This document shows, in pieces, positions 18,272-26,859 of a stretch of 64,000 bases of DNA; position 1 is the first letter of the stretch, and every line of letters begins with the position of its first letter. Source of the DNA: Haladaptatus cibarius D43 (lineage in GTDB: Archaea; Halobacteriota; Halobacteria; Halobacteriales; Haladaptataceae); NCBI RefSeq assembly GCF_000710615.1, contig NZ_JDTH01000002.1, positions 1,356,082 to 1,420,081 on the forward strand. The letters run 5' to 3'. Both the position numbers and the translations under genes were made by a program. The notes beneath the pieces were generated by a model. The model saw nothing but the letters and a program-made list of their open reading frames with translations, made no database searches and was not told where the DNA came from.

Positions 18272-18976
18272 ATGCAAGCAGTTGTACTCGCCGCTGGCAA
18301 AGGGACACGAATGCGTCCCCTGACCGACAATCGTCCCAAAGGGCTGGTAGCAGTCGATGGAAAGCCGATTCTGACCCACTGTTTCGACGTACTCATCGAT
18401 GCGGGAGCAACTGAACTCATCGTCGTTGCTGGCTACTGTGGCGAGAAAATCGTTGAACATTACGGAGACTCGTACGATGGTATGCCAGTGAAGTATGCGT
18501 GGCAAAACGAGCAACTGGGCCTCGCTCACGCGCTCTTGATGGCCGAGCCAGTCGTAAAAGGCGATTTCATGTTGATGGACGGGGACAACATTGTTGAAGG
18601 GGACAATCTCGATGAACTAGTCGAACAACAGCTCTCCGGAACAATTTCGGGCGGATTGCTCCTTGAAGAGGTGTCCCGAGAACAAGCGAAAGGAGAGGGA
18701 GTCTGTCGAGTTGACGATGGCACGGTTACCGAGATTATCGAGAAGCCGGACGACCCACCATCCACGCTCGTCGTGGCCGGATTCCACACCTTTGACGAAC
18801 GGATTTTTGACGCCTGCCGACTGGTACAACCGTCCGACCGAGGCGAGTACGAGATGAGCGACGGTATCGAGATGCTCATCAAAGGTCAACACAACATCGC
18901 CGCACTCTCTATCGATGGCTGGCGTATGAACATTAACTCGCCAGAAGATATCGAAAAAGCAGAACAGCGACTCTAA
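18272..18976 (+). CDS. Sugar-phosphate nucleotidyltransferase
   Basis: A 234-residue nucleotidyltransferase of the RmlA/GlmU N-terminal fold. The signature AAGKGTRMRPLTDNRPKGL (about residues 7-25) contains the nucleotide-binding GxGTR loop and the catalytic Lys of RPKGL. Metal ligands are likely in MDGDNIV (about 109-115). It lacks the C-terminal left-handed beta-helix of longer homologs, so it makes a nucleotide sugar or similar activated compound without acetyltransferase activity. The sugar and NTP cannot be read from sequence. Being beside an aminotransferase suggests an amino-sugar pathway, but that is inference. Confidence 0.88.
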   Translation: MQAVVLAAGKGTRMRPLTDNRPKGLVAVDGKPILTHCFDVLIDAGATELIVVAGYCGEKIVEHYGDSYDGMPVKYAWQNEQLGLAHALLMAEPVVKGDFMLMDGDNIVEGDNLDELVEQQLSGTISGGLLLEEVSREQAKGEGVCRVDDGTVTEIIEKPDDPPSTLVVAGFHTFDERIFDACRLVQPSDRGEYEMSDGIEMLIKGQHNIAALSIDGWRMNINSPEDIEKAEQRL

Positions 18977-18998
18977 TCAGCGCTTTTTTCAGTTAGTT

Positions 18999-20246
18999 TC
19001 AGTCTTCCGACGCGTGTGCGTGACCTTTACCCTCTATCTCGGTAATCGCTGGAAGCTGACGGAGGCTTGGACGCACGAGGAAAAATCCGACGACAGCTAA
19101 GAGTCCAAACGCCGCGACGACCATAGCGACGACGCTCCCCCAGACGCTCGCAATGGCACCACCAGCGAGTGCGCCAACGGGTCCTGCGGCCGCCGAGACA
19201 CCACTCGTCACGGACATCGCTCGTCCGATGAGTTCATCGGGTACAATGGTTTGGACTGTCGCGTGGACGAGAACGTTGAAAATTCCAACGGGAACCCACG
19301 CGAGCATGAACAGTCCGATCGTTCCATACTTCCACGGAGAGAAAATCGACCCAAGCCAGAAGACGAATCCAAAAAAGAAAACGAAGATACAGACGCGACC
19401 GAACTCTCGGTTTTCGAGTTTCGGTGCGACTAGCGACCCGAGAAGTGTTCCCGCGGCGAGTGCGCCGAGCATGGCACCGTACATCTCGGGGCCACCCTGC
19501 TGGTCGGAAAACGATGGCAGAACCGCTGTCGATATCTGAAGCGCGAAGTTTGCAATCGCCGCAGTGGTGATGATGCTGAACACGACCGAACCACGGACGT
19601 ATGCAAAGCCCTCGGAGAGGTCGCTCCAGTACTGAGAGATACTAGATTCGTCCGTGTCTTCGTTCTCGGCCTCCGTTGAGGGATAGTTCACAGATGCAAA
19701 GAGAAGAGCAGCAAAAACGAACGTAATCGAGTCGAGAACGTAGAGTGACACCGCCCCTACGACGGCAATGAGGATACCGCCGATTGCGTTAAACGCCGCG
19801 TCGACACCGTTGTAGGCGAACGAAAACGCCGAATTGGCCCGAACAATATTTCCGTCTTCGACGATACGCGGCAGTGCCGCGTTTTGTGCGGGATAGACAA
19901 ACTGATTGAGCATCGAAAGTATCGGAATCAGCACTAGGACTAATACAACGGTCAACTGTCCGGTGGCCGCCGCAAGTGGTATAATAAGCACGCAAACAGC
20001 CTGAATCATTTGAATCACGACGAGCGAACGCCGCAACGGCCAGCGGTCGACGAACGGGCCAGTGAGAAACTGTAACGCCCCCGGTAGCAGGGTAAGAAAT
20101 CCTGCGACGCCAGTGAGAAACGGGGAACCGCCCAACTCGTGAACGAGCCACAGTGCGGCAATGAGATAGAGACTGTCCCCCACGTTAGTTACTAATCGTC
20201 CTAAAAAGAGCCGAACAAAATTTTGATTTTTTCGTAAACTCGCCAT
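18999..20246 (-). CDS. MFS exporter, EntS-like (MFS_3)
   Basis: A 415-residue integral membrane protein with about 12 hydrophobic segments, starting FVRLFLGRLVTNVGDSLYLI as in the MFS_3 group that includes the enterobactin exporter EntS. The loop-2/3 motif FVDRWPLRRSLV is present. A charged cytoplasmic loop (about residues 195-215, rich in Glu/Asp) splits the two six-helix halves. The ATG at 20246 is chosen, since the upstream part of the frame is AT-rich and shows no conserved start. It could export a product of the local cluster or the siderophore made about 9 kb away; the sequence does not decide. Confidence 0.85.
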   Translation of the reverse strand: MASLRKNQNFVRLFLGRLVTNVGDSLYLIAALWLVHELGGSPFLTGVAGFLTLLPGALQFLTGPFVDRWPLRRSLVVIQMIQAVCVLIIPLAAATGQLTVVLVLVLIPILSMLNQFVYPAQNAALPRIVEDGNIVRANSAFSFAYNGVDAAFNAIGGILIAVVGAVSLYVLDSITFVFAALLFASVNYPSTEAENEDTDESSISQYWSDLSEGFAYVRGSVVFSIITTAAIANFALQISTAVLPSFSDQQGGPEMYGAMLGALAAGTLLGSLVAPKLENREFGRVCIFVFFFGFVFWLGSIFSPWKYGTIGLFMLAWVPVGIFNVLVHATVQTIVPDELIGRAMSVTSGVSAAAGPVGALAGGAIASVWGSVVAMVVAAFGLLAVVGFFLVRPSLRQLPAITEIEGKGHAHASED

Positions 20247-20282
20247 TCTTTGATAGTGCTTGTTTCGGATAGATATGATAAA

Positions 20283-20468
20283 ATGGTTCCGATACATATA
20301 ATAAAATATAAAGATAAATATGGTTTAAATCATAGAAACCATCGCCGTGAGCCGGTGAAACAGTTATACAAGATGGTTGCCGAGTCGTTGTCATTTCATA
20401 AAGAAAATTTCCTATCCTGTCTTAATTTAACTCCCAAAAGTAATAAGGCCTCTTCAAATGTTGTGTAA
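20283..20468 (+). CDS. Possible small basic protein upstream of the protease
   Basis: An open frame of 61 codons from an ATG at 20283, or 72 from a TTG at 20250. It ends with TAA three bases before the protease start, an operon-like spacing. The predicted protein is basic (Lys/His/Arg-rich) with the single Cys in ENFLSCLNLTPKS, unlike acidic haloarchaeal proteins. The DNA is AT-rich, where open frames of this length are uncommon by chance, but codon use gives no support. It also overlaps the promoter of the divergent MFS gene. I recognise no family, and it may be chance. Confidence 0.25.
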   Translation: MVPIHIIKYKDKYGLNHRNHRREPVKQLYKMVAESLSFHKENFLSCLNLTPKSNKASSNVV

Positions 20469-20471
20469 TTT

Positions 20472-22430
20472 ATGCGAATATATACCACTGTCAGCGGGGA
20501 GTTCGCGGATTTAGCAGAAGAAATCGCGGTAGAGCGCGGTGGACAAGTCATCAATGACCTCACATCACTCGCCGACGAACCAGTCGTTTGGGTAGACCAT
20601 CCATCGAACATCGACAGTTCCGGTCTTCTCCGACTGCAGAAGCGATCGCTGGATAAAGGGCCAGAAAATGGGCAGTTCAGCGTTATTACGGGATACACTC
20701 CAAAGATGGCACGACGGCTGTACGAGCGGGAAACGAATCACGAGTCGGGCGAACACGCAGTACTCGTCCAACACCCCCATACGTCGCTCACGGCCGAGCG
20801 TTTCGACACCGACGAGGACGCGACAGTACTCCTTGGAAACGATGCAACCGTCAAAAATCTCCGGGAGATACAACAGGATGGACTAACGTCCTTGGCCGTC
20901 CAAACTCACGGGTGGCCGATTCATTTGAATCTCGCTGACGGATTCGTCTGTGGGTATCCGACGACACAAAACGTTGCCGACTACGACGAACCACAACCGT
21001 ACTGCGTGCAGGACGGAGAGATAGACTGTCCATTCGATGAGGAGATCATCGCCGCGGAAGAGCTGACCCCGGAACACGTTTTTCTCGTCTCGTGTGCGTC
21101 GATGATTGACAATGGGTGGTCTGGACTCCCTGTTCACGTCGGAATGGGGCTACTAAACGGTGCAACCTCCCTCATCGGTTCGTACAGGCCCGGTGCGTCA
21201 CTCCCCCACGAGCCGATTCTCCACTACGTTCTGCTTCGAGCGGGCTACACGCTCTCCGAACGGTGCTATCTCCTGAATCAGCACTCACACGTAAACGATG
21301 TTATGGCGTATCCTTACGTCCCCTTCGGACATCCGGATGCGAGCGTTGCGGGCAGTGGGCCGAGCGAAACGGTCGAGGTGGATGCCGACGACGAGGGAGT
21401 TGTCCTCTCTGCCGATCCACAGGGCGCATTTCTCGTGGATACGTCAATACCACTCGACGTTTTCGACGAACCGATTGACCGTGCGTACGTTCGAAATCTC
21501 GACGACGACCCGCAGAAAGTACGGTATTACATGACTTTTCGGGAGGGCGACGAGCTACGAGTCGTCCTCTACTCCGGAGGGCGAATGCACTCCCCGTTCG
21601 AAGTTCGCGTTAGTCCGACACCAATAGACCAGCGCAAGCGGGAACGGTATCTCGATTCGTATCACAACGCCGAAGACAACCGGAACTTGGGAATACTCAG
21701 TTCGAAAGCCGAGCGCCAGACCGACAATCTTCGCCAACTCGTTCGCAACTTGCCGGAGAAAGTGTCGTCAGAAAAGTACGACCCCAACGTTTACCACGAG
21801 GTTCGAGAGCAGATTGACGAGATAGATGGGACTGCAAAGGCAATCGGCCACGAACTCACCTCGGTCGCAAACAAAGGGGAATACTTCCAGAACTACTACC
21901 GAACGCGAGCGATAGATGACGACGTGTTCGCGGCCGACGTGGATTGTTTTTCGTGCGGACGCGAGACGCTCATCAAACAGATTTCGGACGGCGACGAGAC
22001 GTACCGCGCGATGGGAGTCTGTTCCCATTGTGGACACGTTTACGACGTACCGACGGCGGACGGCGAACGGTGTCCACCACACCCAACGGTTTCGGGAGAC
22101 TTCACATGCACGGACGAGCAAGTGCGCGAACTCGAAGTTTCGTTCGAAAACCCAACCGAATACGAACTGGATGCCATGATAACTCTGTCACTTCGTCACG
22201 AAGGAAACACGACGGCGGACGACGAACACCTATTCGACCCACCCGCAGTCCAGGCGACCATTCCAATTGGTGAGTCGATTACGGCAAGTTTTTCGCTCGA
22301 CACCGCGAGGATAGCAGATAACCAACATTACCTGCTCGCTCGCGTGGTTGCGAACAATGCAGTGTACTCTGGAAATGCTGTTTTGCTAGTTGGGGAGAAA
22401 ACAGGGTTCCTACAGCCGTGGCACCGGTAA
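20472..22430 (+). CDS. Caspase-fold (C25/CHAT-like) protease with zinc ribbon
   Basis: A 652-residue protein I assign to clan CD peptidases from its core. LAVQTHGWPIHLNL holds the candidate catalytic His146, and EHVFLVSCASM holds Cys208. GLLNGATSLIGSYRPG follows, like the Gly-Ala strand after the catalytic Cys in gingipain and CHAT domains. Residues 300-380 look like a beta-rich region. Residues 380-470 are charged and helical, possibly coiled coil. A zinc ribbon follows (Cys492, Cys495, Cys517, Cys520), then a C-terminal beta-sandwich-like domain (about 545-650). No signal peptide or membrane helix is seen, so it is probably cytoplasmic. Target and trigger are unknown. Confidence 0.65.
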   Translation: MRIYTTVSGEFADLAEEIAVERGGQVINDLTSLADEPVVWVDHPSNIDSSGLLRLQKRSLDKGPENGQFSVITGYTPKMARRLYERETNHESGEHAVLVQHPHTSLTAERFDTDEDATVLLGNDATVKNLREIQQDGLTSLAVQTHGWPIHLNLADGFVCGYPTTQNVADYDEPQPYCVQDGEIDCPFDEEIIAAEELTPEHVFLVSCASMIDNGWSGLPVHVGMGLLNGATSLIGSYRPGASLPHEPILHYVLLRAGYTLSERCYLLNQHSHVNDVMAYPYVPFGHPDASVAGSGPSETVEVDADDEGVVLSADPQGAFLVDTSIPLDVFDEPIDRAYVRNLDDDPQKVRYYMTFREGDELRVVLYSGGRMHSPFEVRVSPTPIDQRKRERYLDSYHNAEDNRNLGILSSKAERQTDNLRQLVRNLPEKVSSEKYDPNVYHEVREQIDEIDGTAKAIGHELTSVANKGEYFQNYYRTRAIDDDVFAADVDCFSCGRETLIKQISDGDETYRAMGVCSHCGHVYDVPTADGERCPPHPTVSGDFTCTDEQVRELEVSFENPTEYELDAMITLSLRHEGNTTADDEHLFDPPAVQATIPIGESITASFSLDTARIADNQHYLLARVVANNAVYSGNAVLLVGEKTGFLQPWHR

Positions 22431-22800
22431 GATACGCAAACAGACCGAAGCTGGTGATAGAAATCCGGGCTCAAAGTAAATGTAATTAAATTCTATAGTA
22501 ATGTATTCAAGTATTTTGTGTGGTTTATACTATTTATTTTCCCAAATGATTTATCTGTTATTGGGTTGTATAGTGATACGCCAATGATGAGATTGGTTCC
22601 AACGGAGGTGATAGCATGTCGTCAGCTCTCCCACTCATACCGTCATCATCATCCACAAGCTGTCGGCGTTGATGATAGGTGACCAAACGGAACGAACCAG
22701 AGGATAGACATCTCAACAAACGTTTTCGTCTCGTGGTCGTTGTCGATAGTTCTGTGTGAAGATGCGGTAGCGGAGTCTGTATGAAAAAATAGGAATTCGT
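22431..22800. other. Intergenic region with a possible SD-led mini-ORF
   Basis: A 370-base gap between the protease and the convergent dehydrogenase. The first half is AT-rich and could hold the protease terminator. At 22604-22612 a strong Shine-Dalgarno-like GGAGGTGAT sits 3 bases before an ATG at 22616 that opens an 18-codon frame ending at 22672. The predicted peptide is Ser-rich and ends SCRR. No other gene is convincing here. Confidence 0.4.
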
Positions 22801-23967
22801 CTATGGTTCGAGCAGAACCTTCGTCACACCCTCTTCGCGGTTGTCGAACCGCTCGTACATCTCGGGTGCTTCGTCGAGTCCCACGCGGTGTGAGACGACA
22901 AAACTCGGGTCTGCACGCCCTTCGATTATCAGGTCACGAAGTTCGCGGTTGTACGATTTGACGTTGCACTGTCCAGTGCCGACTTTCAGTCCTTTCTCGA
23001 AGAACTTCCCGAAATCGATACCGAGGCGGCCCTGTGCAGCCATCTCGTCCGGCGCACCGGGGTCGGATGGCACGTATAGACCGGGCACGCCTAACTGTCC
23101 GGTCGGTCGAACGGTCTGAATCAGTTGGTTGAGCACTACGGCCGGATTCTCCCGCGCCGGGTCGTAGGCGTCGTCGCTCACGTCGGTTTCCGGGTCGATG
23201 GCTTGGTAGCCCACCGCGTCAACGCCCTTGTCCACGCCGCCGCCGTGGGCGTCCTTGATTTGTTCGACCGGGTCACTCTCCTCGAAGTTGATGGCCTTCG
23301 CGTCACAGTGCTGTTCCGCGAGTTCCAACCTGCTTGGCACCCTATCGACCACGTAGATTTCCGAGGCTCCCTTGATTTTCGCGCTGTAGGCGGCCATCAG
23401 GCCAACCGGTCCCGCGCCGAAGATTGCGACCGATTCGCCGGGTTGGAGGTTCGCCAGTTCAGTCCCGTGCCAACCCGTCGGGAAGATGTCCGCGAGCAAG
23501 GCAAACGAATCTTCGTGTTCGTCTCCTTCCGGCAGTTTCAGCGCGTTGAAATCCGCAAAGGGGACTCGAAGTCGCTCCGCTTGGCCACCTTTGTACGGCC
23601 CCATCGCAACGTATCCGTATGCGCCTCCGGCGAAACCGGGATTCACGTTGGTACAGAAGCCCGTATAGCCGTTTTCGCAGTTCTTACAGAAGCCACAGGC
23701 AACGTTGAACGGAAGGACGATTCTATCGCCCTCTTCGAGTGAATCCACGCCGTCACCGACTTCGTCCACAATTCCCATGTTCTCGTGGCCAAAGACGATT
23801 CCGGGGTCTGCGTCGGTTCGACCCTCGTACATGTGGAGGTCGGAGCCACAGATTGCTGAAGTTGTAATTTCGATGACCACGTCGTTCGGGTGTTCTATTG
23901 CGGGTTCATCGACCGATTCTACTGCTACGTCGTGCGGTCCTTGGTAAACGACCGCGTCCATTGACAT
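22801..23967 (-). CDS. Zinc-dependent formaldehyde-dehydrogenase-like alcohol dehydrogenase
   Basis: A medium-chain zinc dehydrogenase of 388 residues, most like glutathione-independent formaldehyde dehydrogenases. The catalytic zinc ligands lie in TSAICGSDLHMY and GHENMG, the structural-zinc cysteines in ACGFCKNCENGYTGFC, and the NAD Rossmann motif in AIFGAGPVGLMAA. The long insert around YVAMGPYKGGQAE is typical of the FdhA subgroup. I use the ATG at 23967; an ATG at 23961 is equally possible, and the frame's extension to 23985 looks spurious. Likely role: aldehyde detoxification with NAD. Other secondary alcohols cannot be excluded. Confidence 0.88.
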   Translation of the reverse strand: MSMDAVVYQGPHDVAVESVDEPAIEHPNDVVIEITTSAICGSDLHMYEGRTDADPGIVFGHENMGIVDEVGDGVDSLEEGDRIVLPFNVACGFCKNCENGYTGFCTNVNPGFAGGAYGYVAMGPYKGGQAERLRVPFADFNALKLPEGDEHEDSFALLADIFPTGWHGTELANLQPGESVAIFGAGPVGLMAAYSAKIKGASEIYVVDRVPSRLELAEQHCDAKAINFEESDPVEQIKDAHGGGVDKGVDAVGYQAIDPETDVSDDAYDPARENPAVVLNQLIQTVRPTGQLGVPGLYVPSDPGAPDEMAAQGRLGIDFGKFFEKGLKVGTGQCNVKSYNRELRDLIIEGRADPSFVVSHRVGLDEAPEMYERFDNREEGVTKVLLEP

Positions 23968-24094
23968 TCGTTCCCACCCCTGCAACTACACGGCTACAAC
24001 AGTGGTGACTATGACGTTTATCGTCGCCAAATGGTAGGTTCCCGAGAATGAGAGAACGGGTCGAAAGTGATATATAGACAATAGCTTTGTACTC

Positions 24095-24106
24095 GGAAGT
24101 ACTTCC
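24095..24106. promoter_or_regulatory. 12-bp palindrome upstream of the SnoaL gene
   Basis: GGAAGTACTTCC is a perfect 12-base palindrome ending 14 bases before the ATG at 24121. A TATA-like TATATAG lies about 20 bases further upstream, so the palindrome falls near the expected transcription start. It could be a repressor operator. It is short enough that chance cannot be excluded. Confidence 0.35.
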
Positions 24107-24120
24107 TCAACAGGGGAAAG

Positions 24121-24570
24121 ATGGGACAAACAGAGGACAACAAGGCTGTCGTTCGCAGATTCATCGAGGAGTTCGTCAACGAGGGTGACGAATCGGTCGC
24201 CGACGAACTACTTGCGCCGGAGTACGTCCGCTACGACCCGGATGCGCCGGGTGGCGTACAGGAGGCGGCCGAGTTCAAGGCGATGATTTCGATGCTCCAG
24301 CAGGCGTTTCCGGACGGCGAGGTACACGTAGAGGAGATGATTTCGGAAGGTGATTTGGTCGTTTTCCGCGCGAGAGAAAGCGGTACCCACGAAGGGGAGT
24401 TCATGGGCCACGAACCGACGGGAGAAACGTTCGAAATCACCGGCCTTGCGATGCATCGCGTCGAGGATGGCGTCATCAAAGAGACGTGGGCGAACTGGGA
24501 CATGCTCGGAATGCTCCAGCAACTCGGTATCGTCCCGATGCCGGACGAACTGACCGAAATGGGGGAGTAA
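24121..24570 (+). CDS. SnoaL-like / ester-cyclase family protein
   Basis: A 149-residue protein of the NTF2-like fold, SnoaL subgroup. The start DNKAVVRRFIEEFVNEGD, the middle LQQAFPDGEVHVEEMISEGD and GHEPTGETFEITGLAMHRVE are characteristic. The fold is used by polyketide cyclases but is also common in small stand-alone proteins of unknown substrate. GGGGAAAG just before the ATG may act as a ribosome site. No polyketide genes are nearby, so a cyclase role should not be assumed. Confidence 0.88.
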   Translation: MGQTEDNKAVVRRFIEEFVNEGDESVADELLAPEYVRYDPDAPGGVQEAAEFKAMISMLQQAFPDGEVHVEEMISEGDLVVFRARESGTHEGEFMGHEPTGETFEITGLAMHRVEDGVIKETWANWDMLGMLQQLGIVPMPDELTEMGE

Positions 24571-24630
24571 CTGGTTCGGCGCGGCAATCGAAACCAGCGT
24601 AGTGGACGAGGTCGGATGGCTTCGTCCTCC

Positions 24631-24903
24631 TCAGAAAAACCGACGGACTGACCAGTACAGTCCGGTAAGCATGTTTCGAATACCGGAAATCGGAGTAAAG
24701 CCCGCATCAGGGTCGTCTGCACGTTCGAACTCGGTGTCGAGTATCCCCCGAGAAACGCGATGTATCTCTCCAGTTGCGGCCCGTCTGCCGTCAGCGTCGG
24801 TAACTCGGAGAAGTGTTATTTCGTCAGTCGTTCCGACGACGCGGTAGACACCGGGAGTGCGGGTATCATTCGTTGGACGGTAATGTTCGAGAATTTCGGG
24901 CAT
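24631..24903 (-). CDS. Hypothetical small haloarchaeal protein
   Basis: A 90-residue protein starting MPEILEHYRPTNDTRTPGVY and ending LYWSVRRFF. The acidic, beta-rich middle (VGTTDEITLLRVTDADGRR) has typical haloarchaeal coding composition. The frame extends far upstream, but that part is Arg/Pro-rich and antisense to other sequence, so I start at the ATG at 24903. I do not recognise a family. It is convergent with the SnoaL gene and divergent from the beta-helix gene. Confidence 0.65.
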   Translation of the reverse strand: MPEILEHYRPTNDTRTPGVYRVVGTTDEITLLRVTDADGRRAATGEIHRVSRGILDTEFERADDPDAGFTPISGIRNMLTGLYWSVRRFF

Positions 24904-25094
24904 GAGGTTATCACTGTTGTTGCTGTCGCATATTTCGTGTCGAATCACAACTATTCGGTGTGGTATCATCCCTGACGAAGGCCAGTAACTTGAACACATG
25001 GGACGAAGCGTGAACGAATCAAACAGCGTCGAGTTGATAGCTGCAACCGTTTGGCCGCAAAACACTGTTTGCTCCCCGTCGTCACTCGGATGGA

Positions 25095-26795
25095 ATGGGA
25101 GAGATACCACGGCGAGGGCTACTGCGGGGAACCGCCGGACTCGCGCTGGCGTTCGCGGGGCGGGACGCGTTCCGAGGTGCCGAAGGAAACATGCAAACGG
25201 GCCGTCTCGCCGATGCCGTCGTCTCGACGGCGTCGGCACTCGAATCCACGTTTGCCGAGCTTTCAGGAGGCGAAACGGTCGTCATCACGGGCGAAAACGC
25301 CCCCTACCGGACAACGCGCTGGCTCGACATCGACGTGGACGGCGTCACCGTCATCGGCCCGGATATTTCGACGCTCATCAAACCCGAAAACGGGGCGAAC
25401 GTCGGCGGGTTTCGAATCGGCCACGACGACCACTGCGAGAACGTGACGATTCGCGGCGTGGGCTTCGACGGCAATCCCGAAAACCAGAATCGAAACGCAA
25501 AACGATGCCACGGAATCGTCGTGCAGGACGCAAAAAACGTCACCCTGTCCGGTAACTACCTGACGCGAACCCATCCGTACCACGAGCACAACACGGGTGG
25601 AAGCGGAATCAGCGTGGAAAGAGACGCCAGAAACGTCCGCGTTCTCGGCAACCGAATCCACGACATCGGCGACAGGGGGATTCAGGTCGGCGGCGCGCAA
25701 GTCGTCGTCTCGGGCAACGTCGTCACCGACGGCCTCGACCGGTCGGTTTCCTGTGACGTGTGGCGAGAGTACGACCATACTCAAGCGAGAAACATCGCCA
25801 TCGTGGGGAACGTACTGGGGGACAACAGCGAAGGGAGTCTGACCGGTATCGGCGGCAACGACCTGCAAGCCGGGGGGTACATCCTCATCTCGAACAACGT
25901 CGGGTTCGGCGCTCACAAATCCTTCTGCCACATCGGATTCGACGGCAGGGCGCGAAACGTTCGAATCGACGGCAACGTGAGCGTCAAGGAAGAAGAAACC
26001 CGAGCTGACGACTTCGCCGGAATCTCTCTGAACATCGAGCAAGCGAACGCCATCATGGTGGTCAACAACGACCTGTACGATTACGGCGGCGCAGGCGTCA
26101 GCGTCGAACGCGGAATCTCGGATTTCGTCGTCGCCGGAAACACCCTCCGAGACACCGGAAGCGACGGGATTCGCATCGTCGGCGCGAACGACGGCGTCGT
26201 CGCTCGAAACACCGTTTCCAACGCCGGACGGGCCGGAGTCTTGCTCGACGGTGCGGCGTTCGTCGGTGTCGAACACAACCACATCCGAGGAACGCAACGG
26301 TCGGGAATCGTCTCCCGGGGTGGAAATAGAACGCACCACGAGATAGCCGACAATCGCGTTCGAGGGTACGGAAAAGCGGATGGCTACTTCCAAGGAATTT
26401 TGCTCCGAACGCGGAAGAACGTGGTTTGCGACAACAGAATCCATCAGAACGGCGGCGGCCTCGCAATCGTAGAGGCGGATGGCGGCGGTGACAACTGCTA
26501 CAGCGGGAATTGGGCGAACGGAAACGCCTCGTGGAAAATCGAAAGCCCGACTTCGTTCGTCCGCAATCACGTTCCGGCGTTCGACGTGCATCGCGGATTC
26601 ACGGCGGACGAAGCAGGGAACGTCCGGATTCAGTTCGACAAATCCTACGCTCAACGGCCGAAACTGACCTTCGGCCGAATCGCTGGCGGCGTCGAATCAG
26701 TGTCCTACACCGAAACGAACGGCGCGTTCGACGGCGCCAGACTCGTGGTTCGGTCGGCGGGAGAACCAATCGACGTGTTCGTCGAAGCCGTCTAA
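25095..26795 (+). CDS. Tat-exported parallel beta-helix protein
   Basis: A 566-residue secreted protein. The N-terminus PRRGLLRGTAGLALAFAG is a Tat signal (twin Arg, hydrophobic core). From about residue 70 to 480 it consists of repeated turns such as NVTLSGNYLTRTH, NVRVLGNRIHDIGDRGIQVG and FVVAGNTLRDTGSDGIRIVG, the pattern of right-handed parallel beta-helix (PbH1) proteins. This fold occurs in pectate lyases, alginate epimerases and other polysaccharide-active enzymes. A C-terminal segment of about 60 residues resembles a small beta domain. Catalytic residues cannot be identified, so the substrate is unknown. It probably acts at the cell surface. Confidence 0.85.
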   Translation: MGEIPRRGLLRGTAGLALAFAGRDAFRGAEGNMQTGRLADAVVSTASALESTFAELSGGETVVITGENAPYRTTRWLDIDVDGVTVIGPDISTLIKPENGANVGGFRIGHDDHCENVTIRGVGFDGNPENQNRNAKRCHGIVVQDAKNVTLSGNYLTRTHPYHEHNTGGSGISVERDARNVRVLGNRIHDIGDRGIQVGGAQVVVSGNVVTDGLDRSVSCDVWREYDHTQARNIAIVGNVLGDNSEGSLTGIGGNDLQAGGYILISNNVGFGAHKSFCHIGFDGRARNVRIDGNVSVKEEETRADDFAGISLNIEQANAIMVVNNDLYDYGGAGVSVERGISDFVVAGNTLRDTGSDGIRIVGANDGVVARNTVSNAGRAGVLLDGAAFVGVEHNHIRGTQRSGIVSRGGNRTHHEIADNRVRGYGKADGYFQGILLRTRKNVVCDNRIHQNGGGLAIVEADGGGDNCYSGNWANGNASWKIESPTSFVRNHVPAFDVHRGFTADEAGNVRIQFDKSYAQRPKLTFGRIAGGVESVSYTETNGAFDGARLVVRSAGEPIDVFVEAV

Positions 26796-26859
26796 CTCGC
26801 CATCGAACTCGTTGGGGGAAATTCTTTTTAACTAACCAATCTAGGAGCTGTCGGGGGGA

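Noticed and set aside
25263-26654. 463-codon minus-strand frame opposite the beta-helix gene
   Set aside because: Composition (Val/Asp repeats without motifs) fits a codon-bias shadow, and the plus-strand gene has a Tat signal and clear repeats.
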